From Acidobacteriota bacterium (GTDB taxonomy: Bacteria > Acidobacteriota > Terriglobia > Acidiferrales > UBA7541), in the NCBI GenBank assembly GCA_013289585.1, contig JABCZR010000029.1:1-41725 (forward strand): a DNA stretch of 41,725 bases, in the 5' to 3' direction. A program made the translations under genes and the position numbers. The notes below the pieces were generated by a model, which searched no databases, was not told the origin of the DNA, and saw only the letters and a list, made by a program, of their open reading frames with translations. Positions 33,950-41,725 of the stretch are shown here, one piece after another (the first letter of the stretch is position 1; each line of letters begins with the position of its first letter).

Positions 33950-35260
33950 ATGTTGAAGTCTGCGGAACAGTCTTACCCCACTATTTCCGAACGCCCGTTC
34001 CGTCTGGACATTCCCTTGCATCAACTGCTTCAAACTCCCCAGGCAAATGTGTTGAGACCGCCGGATCGCGAAATCCGATCGCTGCCGGAGCCTGTTTTCC
34101 CGCAACATCCACACCTTTTGCACGATTTGACAGCGGAGGAAATCCTCGAACATCAACAGGTCGTTGAAAACGGACAGAGGCACTGGCCGGCTTCGCGGGT
34201 TCTTGACACCATGCGAGGTTGGATGTTTCCGTATTTCAAATCCCGCATTTTGCCCGGCGACTTCCAGCCCATCATCGCCTATCTTTTTACGGATTGGAAA
34301 TGCAATCTCGACTGCCACTATTGCTGGTCGTACGACAACAGCGTGAAGGGCATGACGGAAGATACCGCGCGCCGGGCGATTGACTGGCTCTACTCAACCC
34401 CCTGCCGCGTGCTCGCACCTACGGGAGGTGAACCGCTGCTGCGGCCGGATTTCGTGCACAAGGTAATCTATTACGCGGCCAAGAAAGACTTCTGGGTTTA
34501 TCTGGCGACCAACGCGCGCCTGCTGCGGCCTCCGGTGATCGACCGGTTGGCGGACGCGGGAATCGCCACCATCAACTTTGCCGTGGACGCCATCAACGTC
34601 AAGCCCGGTTTGCCGAAAGCGTTCGAAGAGGTGCGCACCCAGTTCGATTACCTGGTCAAGCGCCAGTACCGCTACGGCTACACCGTCTTCTTCAATACCA
34701 ACATCTGCCGGACAAATATCGAAGATGTGAAACAGATTGTCGAAATTGCCCACGATAACGGGATCTCCATCACCTTTCACGTGAACGAAGCTCCCATGAT
34801 GGAACAGACGCATTTCCAGCATCTGCATGAGAACGATACCTACATACGGCCCGAGGATTTTCCCATCGTGGATGATCTCCTCGACTGGCTCATCGACAAG
34901 CAGCGCCAAGGCTACAAAATGGTTGATTCCATCCCCCGGCTGCAAAAGATGAAGGAATTCATGCGCGGAGCCGGCGAACATTGGGGCTGCCGCGGCGGCC
35001 AAAACTGGCTGATTGTCCGCACCGATGGGACATTGGCTCCATGCTTTCCCATGTACAACGCCAAATATGATTGGGGCACGGTTGAAAATCAGAAATTCGA
35101 CCTGCAGCAACTCAACGAAATGAAGCAGGGTTGCGAACCGCACTGTTTTTCCACTCTGGGGTACAACGTGGCCTACTGCTATAGCGTAGCGCGCGTGATG
35201 AAGTGGCTCTGGAAACAGGCCAGGCACGGCTTCCAAGGGGTTACCGGTAGTTTTGAGTGA
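33950..35260 (+). CDS. Radical SAM protein with SPASM-like C-terminal cysteines
   Basis: A 436-residue radical SAM enzyme. The cluster motif is C118-x3-C122-x2-C125 in CNLDCHYCW, followed by GGEPLL near residue 158. The N-terminal 115 residues are a long extension rich in Pro/His/Leu (LPEPVFPQHPHLLHDL, then GWMFPYFKSRILPGDFQPIIAYLF). The C-terminal part has cysteines C347, C365, C395, C399 and C410 (HWGCRGGQNW, APCFPMYN, GCEPHCFSTLGYN, AYCYS), which look like a SPASM-type auxiliary Fe-S cluster domain. SPASM enzymes modify peptides or proteins or act in cofactor maturation; the substrate is unknown. AAGGAGG before the ATG fixes the start. A DedA-like gene follows on the same strand. Confidence 0.87.
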   Translation: MLKSAEQSYPTISERPFRLDIPLHQLLQTPQANVLRPPDREIRSLPEPVFPQHPHLLHDLTAEEILEHQQVVENGQRHWPASRVLDTMRGWMFPYFKSRILPGDFQPIIAYLFTDWKCNLDCHYCWSYDNSVKGMTEDTARRAIDWLYSTPCRVLAPTGGEPLLRPDFVHKVIYYAAKKDFWVYLATNARLLRPPVIDRLADAGIATINFAVDAINVKPGLPKAFEEVRTQFDYLVKRQYRYGYTVFFNTNICRTNIEDVKQIVEIAHDNGISITFHVNEAPMMEQTHFQHLHENDTYIRPEDFPIVDDLLDWLIDKQRQGYKMVDSIPRLQKMKEFMRGAGEHWGCRGGQNWLIVRTDGTLAPCFPMYNAKYDWGTVENQKFDLQQLNEMKQGCEPHCFSTLGYNVAYCYSVARVMKWLWKQARHGFQGVTGSFE

Positions 35261-35388
35261 GTTGAAGCCGAACTTATTGTGGCCCGCAACTGGCGCTCAG
35301 CCGTACTTAACAGTGCGGCACCCCAATCTCTGGCCGGTTTAACGCTCTCTCTTGCTGACGTGAACCCCAGTGGGCCCCGGAGTCCCCA

Positions 35389-35997
35389 TTGACGTTGACC
35401 CAATTCATTACCGGGCTGAAGTCAACGCTTCCGGCGCTCGGGCCGGTGGGCCTGTTCTTGTCGGCGTTTCTGGACTCGTCTTTCGTTCCGATGCCGCTGG
35501 TTACGGACCTGATTGTCATTGAATTCTCCAGCCGCCATCCCTTGCTCATGCCTGCGTATGCTGGCTTAGCAGCACTCGGATCATTAATAGGATCCATCTG
35601 GATATATCTTCTGGCACGAAGGGGAGGCCAGGCTTACTACGAAAAGAAACGCGGCCGAACGAAAGGGAAAATCCATGCATGGGTGGAACGATACCCTTTG
35701 ACGTCTGTCCTTCTTCCCGCGATAGCCCCCTTCCCTGTCCCATTCAAGCCTTTTGTCGTGGCCCAAGGCGTTTTTCAAGTGCCTTTTCTGGCGTTTGTAG
35801 TGGGCACGTTTGTGGGACGCGGTTGTCTGTTCTTTTTCGAAGGATACCTGGGGGCCCGGTACGGCATGGCCGCGAAGCAGTTTCTATTGCAGCAAAAATG
35901 GGCCTCGGCCGCCATCATCCTGGGTTTGGTCATCATCTTCGTTCTGATGGCCCAGCTTTCGAACCACCGCAGAAAGAACCAGCCTCGAACGGATTAA
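35389..35997 (+). CDS. DedA/VTT-type membrane protein
   Basis: A 202-residue membrane protein of the DedA/SNARE-associated (VTT) family. Visible: GPVGLFLSAFLDSSFVPMPLVTDLIVIEF near residues 18-46, YAGLAALGSLIGSIWIYLLARRGGQAYYEKKRG near 57-89 with the family's G..G....Y..GR pattern, and FPVPFKPFVVAQGVFQVPFLAFVVGTFVGRG near 115-145. DedA-type proteins are linked to lipid-carrier or phospholipid flipping and membrane-potential homeostasis. The start is TTG at 35389, with GGAG six bases upstream; a TGA at 35356 excludes longer N-termini. It ends four bases inside the convergent synthetase gene. Confidence 0.85.
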   Translation: MTLTQFITGLKSTLPALGPVGLFLSAFLDSSFVPMPLVTDLIVIEFSSRHPLLMPAYAGLAALGSLIGSIWIYLLARRGGQAYYEKKRGRTKGKIHAWVERYPLTSVLLPAIAPFPVPFKPFVVAQGVFQVPFLAFVVGTFVGRGCLFFFEGYLGARYGMAAKQFLLQQKWASAAIILGLVIIFVLMAQLSNHRRKNQPRTD

Positions 35998-38516
35998 ATT
36001 CCGGCTACACGACGCTCAAGCTCGCGTGCGATGTCATTCGGGTCCGCATCAGGAGAGAACCGGACGGGCGCCCCAATGCTCACGGTTACCTGACCAGGCC
36101 GCGCCAGAATGCGGTTGGTCCGCTTGATTTCGAAAAGGCCATCTATACGCATAGGCACAATGGGAACATTTAAGCGGTTTGCGAGGAGGCCGATACCGGA
36201 GCGAAAAGGAGCCATGCGGCCATCTTCCGTGGTTTGCCCTTCGGGAAAGATCAAAATGTTCCAGCCGCGGTCGGCAAGGTCGCCGGCAAAGGCGAAAGCT
36301 TTGAGGAAACCGGACTGTTTCGGCAGGGGAAAAACATTAAAGAGCGCAAGAGCCAGGAAATAATCAAGGCGCTCACGAACGCGTTTGAAAATGCCCAGGG
36401 TTCGGGGAGGGTGGTGCATTTCCGCGAGCCGCTCGCCTCGCATGGCCGTAGCGAGCCGGTTCCTGAGTCGCCATGGCAACGCTGGCAGTACCCATGCAAT
36501 ATCCAAATAGGTCACATGATTGGAAACTACCAGGATGGGACCTTGAAGACCGCGCAGATGTTTACGCCCACGAATGCGTGGCGCCGCCAAAAGATACGTT
36601 GCAGGCCACGCAAGGGAATAATAAACCGCAAGCCGAATCCACCTGGTCAACCAATGTTGTGGCCAGGAAGGGTAAACGTGCTGTGGACCTGTGCCCGCCG
36701 GCGTCCTGAGAAGTTGTCCGAGTTGCCCAACCGTCGCGGCCTCAGAAAACTGCACTTGACTGAGATCGACTTGATAGCGTTCTTCAAGGACACCCATAAG
36801 CTCGACACGATCCAGGGAGGTCAATTGAAGATCAGCTTCCAACGAGGCATCCGCAGCGCCGGGAGCAACAGCGAGTCCGCTGATCTGAGAGATTATTTCG
36901 GCCAGTGGAGATTCCTTCTGCGCCCCCGATGGCTCAGCCATCCTGGCGCTGGCCATTTCGCGAATGCGCGAGAGGAGCGGCTTCTGCGTGGGAGTACGCG
37001 GGAAATCAGGTTCTGGCCATTCGAACCAATGACGAATTTGTTGATACTCGGCAAGCGAGCGGTTGGCATTCGAAACGGCGGACTGCCCAGCAGCCACTCC
37101 ACCGTCGAGCAAGAATACTGCGCAGGGCTCTGCGTTGCCGTCTCTGTCCAGGCCGACCACGACGCAATCTCGCACGCCGGGCTGGCCACGTAATTCCTTC
37201 TCCAAATCCTCCGGGTAGACGTTCATGCCCGCGGGAGTCACGATTACGCTCTTCCGACGCCCTTTGAAATAGAGGCGCCCGTCCTGGCCCACCTCCGCCA
37301 GGTCACCTGTTCGAAACCATCCGTCCTTCTCGGCGATCGGCTGCAGTTGGCCCCCGAGACGATAGCTTCCCGCAAGGTTTTCACCGCGAACGAGAATCTC
37401 GCCCGTGTCATCGACACGCACTTCCATTCCGGGGAACACCCTTCCCAGGGAGCCTTTGCCCGAGCGGAATGGGTGGTTGAGGCTGATCAGCGACGTGGTT
37501 TCCGTCATGCCGTATCCCTGGATTACGGCGAATCCCAACCGATTCCAGAATGTTTCGACCTCATCCGCTAAGGCCGCTCCACCCGACACAATGGCCCAAA
37601 ATTTCCAGCCAAGCCGACTATGGATTCGCCGGAATCGCCACCAACGATGGAGGAAATGGCGCTTTTCTTCTCCTTCAAAGTCCCTTCGAAAGCCGTCAAT
37701 GCGACCTTCATGTTCCTCCTGACGGAGTATTTCTCTCCGAAGAGCGTCAATCAGCCGAGGAACTGCGACCAGCACGGAGACACGCTCCCGGCGAATGGTA
37801 TCCCTCAGCTCGGAAGGTTTCAGCGTGTCCGTCAGAACGACCGACCCTTTCAGAAGCGGCGGAATGAAAAGAGCCAGCATCTGGCCAAAGATGTGGCTCA
37901 AAGGGAGCAGATTCAGGAAGCGTAAAGGATGGACGAGTCGTTCGTAGCGCAGGTACTTCTGGATTTCCTGCTCAATAGGTTCGATATTTGCCAGGACATT
38001 TCCGTGCGAGATCACCACTCCGCGCGGCTCTGCAGTTGTCCCCGAGGTGAAGATAATTTGCAGCGCATCCTGGCGGGTCAGTGACGGGGCAGGATACGGC
38101 GCATCGTCGCGTTGAATCGTCGAATCGAACAATGTATCCAAAAGAATTGAGGGAATCGATGCCGTGGTTTTCGCAAGAGCTTTGGAGCGAAACATCAATT
38201 TCGCATTGGACTCGCGAACGATTCTTGCTACAAATTCCGTGCTCACCCCATAGTCTACGGGCACAACGACGGCGCCCCGCAGCAGGCAGCCGAAAAACGC
38301 CACGACCCATTCCGGCGAATTCTCTCCCCAAAGTAGTACCGCATCTCCCTTCCCGATGCCCCGGGCCTCCAACTCCCTGGCCACTCGGTTTGCTCGTCCG
38401 GAGATCTGCTCGTACGTCCAGCCCTGGGTGCGGTATCCGCGACGATACCGAACGGCGATTTCCTGCCCGAGCGCCGCATATTCCGAAACGAATTCGATCA
38501 GCGATTGCCGCCTCAT
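35994..38516 (-). CDS. Acyl-AMP ligase / ACP / PlsC acyltransferase fusion
   Basis: An 840-residue three-domain protein. Residues 1-480 or so are an AMP-forming acyl ligase: IIFTSGTTAEPRGVVISHGN near 155, GYGMTETTSLISLNHP near 335, and GRRKSVIVTPAGMNVYPEDLEKELRG near 425. Residues about 530-605 are an acyl-carrier-protein domain with the phosphopantetheine serine in LQLTSLDRVELMGVLEERY. Residues about 625-840 are a PlsC-type acyltransferase: SNHVTYLDIAW (H-x4-D), FPLPKQSGFLKAF, FPEGQTTEDGRMAPFRSGIG. It would activate a fatty acid, load it on its own ACP, and transfer it to a lysolipid or glycerol-phosphate. ATG 38516 is chosen; an in-frame TTG at 38537 is also possible. Confidence 0.9.
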   Translation of the reverse strand: MRRQSLIEFVSEYAALGQEIAVRYRRGYRTQGWTYEQISGRANRVARELEARGIGKGDAVLLWGENSPEWVVAFFGCLLRGAVVVPVDYGVSTEFVARIVRESNAKLMFRSKALAKTTASIPSILLDTLFDSTIQRDDAPYPAPSLTRQDALQIIFTSGTTAEPRGVVISHGNVLANIEPIEQEIQKYLRYERLVHPLRFLNLLPLSHIFGQMLALFIPPLLKGSVVLTDTLKPSELRDTIRRERVSVLVAVPRLIDALRREILRQEEHEGRIDGFRRDFEGEEKRHFLHRWWRFRRIHSRLGWKFWAIVSGGAALADEVETFWNRLGFAVIQGYGMTETTSLISLNHPFRSGKGSLGRVFPGMEVRVDDTGEILVRGENLAGSYRLGGQLQPIAEKDGWFRTGDLAEVGQDGRLYFKGRRKSVIVTPAGMNVYPEDLEKELRGQPGVRDCVVVGLDRDGNAEPCAVFLLDGGVAAGQSAVSNANRSLAEYQQIRHWFEWPEPDFPRTPTQKPLLSRIREMASARMAEPSGAQKESPLAEIISQISGLAVAPGAADASLEADLQLTSLDRVELMGVLEERYQVDLSQVQFSEAATVGQLGQLLRTPAGTGPQHVYPSWPQHWLTRWIRLAVYYSLAWPATYLLAAPRIRGRKHLRGLQGPILVVSNHVTYLDIAWVLPALPWRLRNRLATAMRGERLAEMHHPPRTLGIFKRVRERLDYFLALALFNVFPLPKQSGFLKAFAFAGDLADRGWNILIFPEGQTTEDGRMAPFRSGIGLLANRLNVPIVPMRIDGLFEIKRTNRILARPGQVTVSIGAPVRFSPDADPNDIARELERRVAGI

Positions 38517-38536
38517 TCTCGAAATAAACCCCCTCA

Positions 38537-38587
38537 AGGCGTGCGCATTTGCGCCTGCGGGACAAATGACCGGAAATGATTATTTCC
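38537..38587. promoter_or_regulatory. Two palindromes in the synthetase/hemY divergent spacer
   Basis: GCGCATTTGCGC (38543-38554, a perfect palindrome within AGGCG...CGCCT) and GGAAAT-GATT-ATTTCC (38572-38587) lie in the short spacer between the divergent synthetase and protoporphyrinogen oxidase genes. They could be operator half-sites for a repressor controlling one or both genes; no factor is identified. Confidence 0.4.
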
Positions 38588-38612
38588 TTCGATTTGATAA
38601 ACTTCAAACTTC

Positions 38613-40034
38613 ATGGAGCACCCGAAAAAGACCATCATTATCGGAGCCGGTATCTCCGGCTTAACCTGTGCTTACTGCCTGCGACAGTGGAATCTGCCTG
38701 TGCTGGTGCTGGAAGCATCCAACCGTCCCGGCGGGCTCATTTCTACTACTCGCAGGGATGGCTTTCTCTTCGAATCGGGTCCGCAGAGTCCTCGGTTCAA
38801 CGAACTTCTGTGGAAGCTGATCGGAGAACTGAATCTCGAACGGGAATTTATTCGAGGGGATCCAAAGGCGAAGCGCTACATCGTAAAGAACGGTCACCTC
38901 TGCAAGGCTCCTTTCTCACCCAGCGACCTGATCACGACGTGCCTGTTCGGCCTCAGGTCCAAGCTGCGGATTCTAGGCGAGCCGCTGGGATTGTCGCATC
39001 CTCCCGCCAAAGAAGAAACTGTCGCCGATTTCGTGCTTCGAAAATTTGGGCAGGAGACATTGGATTATCTTGTGGACCCCATTGTCGCGACCGTGTTCTT
39101 CGGGGATGCACAGAAGATGGGGATGGAGAGCGCTTTTCCCGCGCTGGTTCGTTGGGAGCGGGAGAGTGGGAGCCTGGCACGCGGAGCGATTGCGGCGCGG
39201 AGGCGATCTTCCAGGGAGCGCCTGATGAGGGGCACGAATTCACGCAGCCTGGGGCAGAGAGTGACGGATTCCTTGCCGGCGCTCGGTTCGTTCCGCCAGG
39301 GGATGGGGGTTCTGACCGATGCATTGGGGGAGAAGCTTGGGGAGAACATTCGCCTCGCCGCAGAGGTCGTATCCATCATGCAAGTTGCCGGGAATGGTGA
39401 GCGGCCAGGGAGCTGGAGAGTCCGGCTCCGGGGAGGTGAGGAATTCGCTGCCGAAAATTTGGTGATGGCAGTTCCCTCCTATACAGCAGCGCGTTTACTG
39501 GATAGCGCCGCGCCCCATATCAGCTCTTTGCTGGGTGAGATTCCGCACACACCGATGGCCGTCGTGTCCGCCGCTTACGATCGTAGTACGATGCTCTATC
39601 AGCTAGACGGGTTTGGTTTCATGGTTCCTCGACGGGAGGGCTTGATTACCTTCTGCACGATCTGGAATTCATCCTTATTTAAGGGCCGCGCCCCCGAGGG
39701 AAAGGTCTTAATGACCAGCTTTGTGCAAGCCTCAGGGGAGAGCGATCCGTCAGTATTTCCTGACGATGTGCTTGCACGAATGGTTGGGGCTGAGACAGAA
39801 AAGATTCTCGGAGCCACTGGCAGACTCGTTGATCGACAGGTCTGGAAATACCCTCGGGCGCTTCCTCAATACAATCTGGGACACGCTGAAAAAATAGCGG
39901 CGATTCGAAATGCGCTGAACGGCTTCCCCAATTTATACCTCGCGGGAAACTATCTCGACGGACGCTCCATTGGCGAGTGCGCGCAAACGGGGCTCCACGC
40001 CGCGGAATTGATCCGTTCTCATTTCCGGGGATGA
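38613..40034 (+). CDS. hemY: Protoporphyrinogen oxidase (oxygen-dependent)
   Basis: A 473-residue flavin amine-oxidase-family protein. TIIIGAGISGLTCAYCLR near residue 7 is the FAD dinucleotide fold; ASNRPGGLISTTRRDGFLFESGPQS follows, as in HemY proteins. FVLRKFGQETLDYLVDPIVATVFFGDAQKMGMESAFPALVRWE and LYLAGNYLDGRSIGECAQTGLHAAELI near the end match the family. It oxidises protoporphyrinogen IX to protoporphyrin IX with O2, the penultimate step of heme synthesis, at the inner membrane. No other heme gene is in the window. No ribosome binding site is clear before ATG 38613, which lies 97 bases from the divergent synthetase start. Confidence 0.93.
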   Translation: MEHPKKTIIIGAGISGLTCAYCLRQWNLPVLVLEASNRPGGLISTTRRDGFLFESGPQSPRFNELLWKLIGELNLEREFIRGDPKAKRYIVKNGHLCKAPFSPSDLITTCLFGLRSKLRILGEPLGLSHPPAKEETVADFVLRKFGQETLDYLVDPIVATVFFGDAQKMGMESAFPALVRWERESGSLARGAIAARRRSSRERLMRGTNSRSLGQRVTDSLPALGSFRQGMGVLTDALGEKLGENIRLAAEVVSIMQVAGNGERPGSWRVRLRGGEEFAAENLVMAVPSYTAARLLDSAAPHISSLLGEIPHTPMAVVSAAYDRSTMLYQLDGFGFMVPRREGLITFCTIWNSSLFKGRAPEGKVLMTSFVQASGESDPSVFPDDVLARMVGAETEKILGATGRLVDRQVWKYPRALPQYNLGHAEKIAAIRNALNGFPNLYLAGNYLDGRSIGECAQTGLHAAELIRSHFRG

Positions 40035-40071
40035 GACATACAATCGAGTCGAGAGTATTGGGAGCAGAGCG

Positions 40072-41142
40072 TTGATTCAGTCGATCGTCTTTCTTTCCTC
40101 CATCGTGATTCTTGTCCTGCTCCTTGGCAGGCTCTATCACGTACTGGGAACACGAATAGATCAAAAACGATTCCCGCCTCCAGGCAAACTCATTGATCTG
40201 GGGACTCACAGACTGCATCTCGTCGATAGCGGCCAGGGCAGCCAAACCATCGTTTTCGAGGCCGGGCTCATGTCCACTGTGCTCAGCTGGGAGAGTATCG
40301 AACGCGAACTCACAAAGCATTTTCGTGTGATCCGCTATGACCGCGCCGGATTAGGCTGGAGCGACACCGGTCCGCAACCTCGAACGGCTGACCGAATTGT
40401 CGACGAACTCCGCACTCTACTTGAGCGGACCGGGGTCCCGCCGCCGTATCTCTTGGTGGGCCATTCGTTCGGCGGACTCACAATGCCCCTCTTCGCGGCA
40501 CGCTATCCTTCGTTGGTGGCCGGCATCGTTCTCGTTGACCCCGTGGTCGCCGCTGAATGGAACCCGCCCGCAGAGCAGGACCGAAAGCGCATACACATCG
40601 GCTCCAGGGTTTGTAGACGGGCCGCAGTCCTTTCCCGGTATGGAGTACTCCGGTTCGTAGCGTTCCTGCTCCGCCTCGGAGCAGGTCAAGTGGGAAACCG
40701 CCTGGTGCGCCTGATCAGCAGGGGGGCGACGGCTGATTCCGCGTCGACCAGCAGCCCTTGGTTCTGGAGCCTCCCCCTCAACGAGAGGGCTATGGCGTCC
40801 ATTTTCTGGATCCAGGAGAAATATTGCATCGCCATCGCCAGTCAGCTGGAGCGGTTACCTGAAAGCGCAGCGAGCGTGAGCGTTCTAGGCTCCTTTTCCG
40901 ACAAGCCTGTCGTGGTCCTATCCGCAGCCAATACCCCCGCACAACGGCGTCACGAACACATCGCCATCGCCACGAGGCTGCCGCGAGGCCGACACTTCAC
41001 CGCCGAAAAAAGTGGTCACTGGATCATGCTCGATCAGCCTGAACTGGTCTTGCAGGCCATCAGGGAAGTTGCTGATTTTGCTCAGCGCAAGAATACGGTG
41101 ATTGGCCGAAACCAGTCTGCGGTGCTCACCTCGGGATCTTGA
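40072..41142 (+). CDS. Alpha/beta hydrolase with N-terminal membrane anchor
   Basis: A 356-residue alpha/beta hydrolase. Residues 2-21 are a hydrophobic membrane anchor. FEAGLMSTVLSWESIERELTKHFRVIRYDRAGLGWSD matches the canonical fold, GHSFGG has the nucleophile S132, an acidic residue lies near VLVDPVVA, and the catalytic histidine is in AEKSGHWIMLDQPE near 325. It could be an esterase, lipase or lactonase. The start is TTG at 40072 with GGGAG seven bases upstream. It begins 37 bases after hemY and is likely co-transcribed with it. The C-terminus runs to the edge of an integrase remnant. Confidence 0.82.
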   Translation: MIQSIVFLSSIVILVLLLGRLYHVLGTRIDQKRFPPPGKLIDLGTHRLHLVDSGQGSQTIVFEAGLMSTVLSWESIERELTKHFRVIRYDRAGLGWSDTGPQPRTADRIVDELRTLLERTGVPPPYLLVGHSFGGLTMPLFAARYPSLVAGIVLVDPVVAAEWNPPAEQDRKRIHIGSRVCRRAAVLSRYGVLRFVAFLLRLGAGQVGNRLVRLISRGATADSASTSSPWFWSLPLNERAMASIFWIQEKYCIAIASQLERLPESAASVSVLGSFSDKPVVVLSAANTPAQRRHEHIAIATRLPRGRHFTAEKSGHWIMLDQPELVLQAIREVADFAQRKNTVIGRNQSAVLTSGS

Positions 41143-41331
41143 ATGGCACAGGGCGACGCAAAGGTCTTCAAGAAGTATTCGCAAATGAAATTGCAGATGA
41201 AGCGAGAGGCCTTAGAGAAAATGAACCGCCAAGCCGACGAGATGCCGCTGGATTCTGGCACAGCCACGATTCAGCAAAAGTATTTAGCACAATTTTGGCA
41301 CAGCGAGGCCAAAAATGACGACTCGGATTAG
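41143..41331 (+). pseudogene. C-terminal remnant of a tyrosine recombinase (integrase)
   Basis: A 62-codon frame beginning right after the hydrolase stop, in the same frame. MAQGDAKVFKKYSQMKLQMKREALEKMNRQ matches the C-terminal catalytic end of tyrosine recombinases of the type GHxxxxxxxxYSxxxxxxKREAL, with the presumed nucleophile in KKYSQ. Everything upstream of this, including R, K and H-R of the active site, is missing. I interpret it as the tail of a lost element next to tRNA-Pro, not a functional protein. Confidence 0.7.
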
Positions 41332-41376
41332 GAGTAAAGTTGGGAAGTGCTTTAGAATGAATAAAGCAGTTCATGT

Positions 41377-41453
41377 CGGGGCGTAGCGCAGCCTGGTAGC
41401 GCGCCTGCCTTGGGCGCAGGAGGCCCCCGGTTCAAATCCGGGCGCCCCGACCA
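41377..41453 (+). tRNA. tRNA-Pro (anticodon TGG)
   Basis: A 77-base cloverleaf with CGGGGCG/CGCCCCG acceptor stem, anticodon loop CTTGGGC in stem CCTGC/GCAGG (anticodon TGG), the GTTCAAAT T-loop, and encoded A-CCA. TAGAAT at 41353-41358 may be its -10 box. The integrase remnants on both sides suggest its 3' end served as an attachment site. Confidence 0.96.
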
Positions 41454-41458
41454 CTAAC

Positions 41459-41598
41459 TTACTGAACTAACTGACTTTCTTTTTCCGCGACATTTCCGCA
41501 ACTCTTCAATTTGGGAACATTTGGGAACAATTGCTCTTCGAGCAGGTTCACAGCGTCTCTTTGCGCACTCCCACTGGCGTGTGTATAGATCTCCAAAG
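41459..41598 (-). pseudogene. Second C-terminal tyrosine-recombinase remnant, cut by an IS
   Basis: On the minus strand the frame reads TLEIYTHASGSAQRDAVNLLEEQLFPNVPKL, the typical C-terminal stretch of phage-type integrases, with the catalytic tyrosine in IYTH. The stop codon lies five bases beyond the CCA end of tRNA-Pro, as expected for an integrase beside its attachment site. The coding sequence is interrupted by the IS end at 41599, so this is a disrupted gene fragment. Confidence 0.7.
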
Positions 41599-41725
41599 TG
41601 ACCTGACCGGGGTTTTTTGTACCAGCGGGAGTGAGAGAGAATTCACTCTGGAGGGAAGCTGGTATGCCGATGAAGAAATACAAGCCGGAGCAGATCGTGA
41701 CACTGCTGCGGCAGGTTGAAGTGGA
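41599..41725 (+). mobile_element. Left end of an IS3-family insertion sequence (runs off window)
   Basis: The terminal inverted-repeat-like start TGACCTGACCGGGG at 41599-41612 is followed by leader sequence and a transposase OrfA start. It interrupts the integrase remnant at 41598/41599. The right end lies beyond the window. Confidence 0.65.
41664..41725 (+). CDS. IS3-family transposase OrfA, N-terminal part
   Basis: The frame starting at ATG 41664 reads MPMKKYKPEQIVTLLRQVEV before the window ends. This matches the helix-turn-helix start of IS3-family OrfA proteins ([K/R]KY..EQI...LR..E). GGAGGG lies upstream at 41650-41655. The remaining OrfA and the frameshifted OrfB are outside the window. 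Confidence 0.8.
   Translation, partial: MPMKKYKPEQIVTLLRQVEV

Noticed and set aside
33868-34167. 99-codon ORF with GGAGG upstream overlapping the radical SAM gene
   Set aside because: It overlaps the radical SAM gene by 218 bases in another frame and shows no recognisable motif; it is a shadow of that gene's codons.
1-41725. CRISPR arrays, large tandem repeats or prophage structural genes
   Set aside because: No regularly spaced direct repeats, cas genes or phage structural genes were seen in the window; only integrase tails and one IS end occur at the right edge.

Overview
The window reads as chromosomal DNA of an Acidobacteriota bacterium (Terriglobia-like). This is an inference from gene content, since no rRNA or species marker is present. 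The pointers are a TonB-dependent receptor with an N-terminal carboxypeptidase-regulatory-like domain, two further secreted proteins with that domain, a Ser/Thr kinase fused to TolB-like and TPR modules, a DUF3300/DUF2950 pair, and a gap-pgk-tpiA-secG cluster. Gene density is high, both strands are used, and most genes are short operons or singletons.

Layout. 0-3.6 kb: a small secreted protein, a PilZ protein, and on the minus strand a 67-residue protein, a SagB-type oxidoreductase and a secreted alpha/beta hydrolase. 3.7-8 kb (minus): Ser/Thr kinase-TPR protein, secreted NHL beta-propeller, DUF1003 membrane protein. 8-10.9 kb (minus): a phospholipid-trafficking mlaE-mlaF-mlaD operon, preceded by a 28-codon ORF that overlaps the mlaE start. 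11.4-15 kb (plus): the most unusual locus, three overlapping genes encoding a KAS III-like condensing enzyme fused to a heme-oxygenase-like diiron domain, a membrane fatty-acid desaturase, and an unrecognised 302-residue protein. 15.1-19.1 kb (minus): gap, pgk, tpiA, secG, then tRNA-Leu(GAG). 19.5-23.9 kb (plus): DUF3300 and DUF2950 proteins and a lipase-maturation-factor-like membrane protein. 23.9-28.3 kb (minus): VapBC, a secreted protein, a GHMP sugar kinase, thymidine kinase, and a DUF84 NTP phosphatase. 29.2-33.2 kb: a secreted carboxypeptidase-regulatory-like protein convergent with a TonB-type outer-membrane receptor. 34-41.1 kb: a radical SAM/SPASM-like protein, a DedA-like membrane protein, a three-domain acyl-AMP ligase/ACP/acyltransferase, protoporphyrinogen oxidase and an alpha/beta hydrolase. 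41.1-41.7 kb: tRNA-Pro(TGG) between two C-terminal tyrosine-recombinase remnants, one cut by the left end of an IS3-family element that runs off the window.

How the genes work together. The glycolytic genes and secG are housekeeping. Lipid metabolism and envelope functions recur: Mla transport, desaturase, condensing enzyme, acyl ligase/acyltransferase, DedA, hydrolases. The best candidate for an undescribed system is the 11.4-15 kb operon. Its overlapping genes join acyl condensation, diiron oxidation and desaturation, which suggests a route to a modified fatty acid or hydrocarbon; the product cannot be read from sequence. The 41.1-41.7 kb end looks like an integration hot spot at a tRNA gene.
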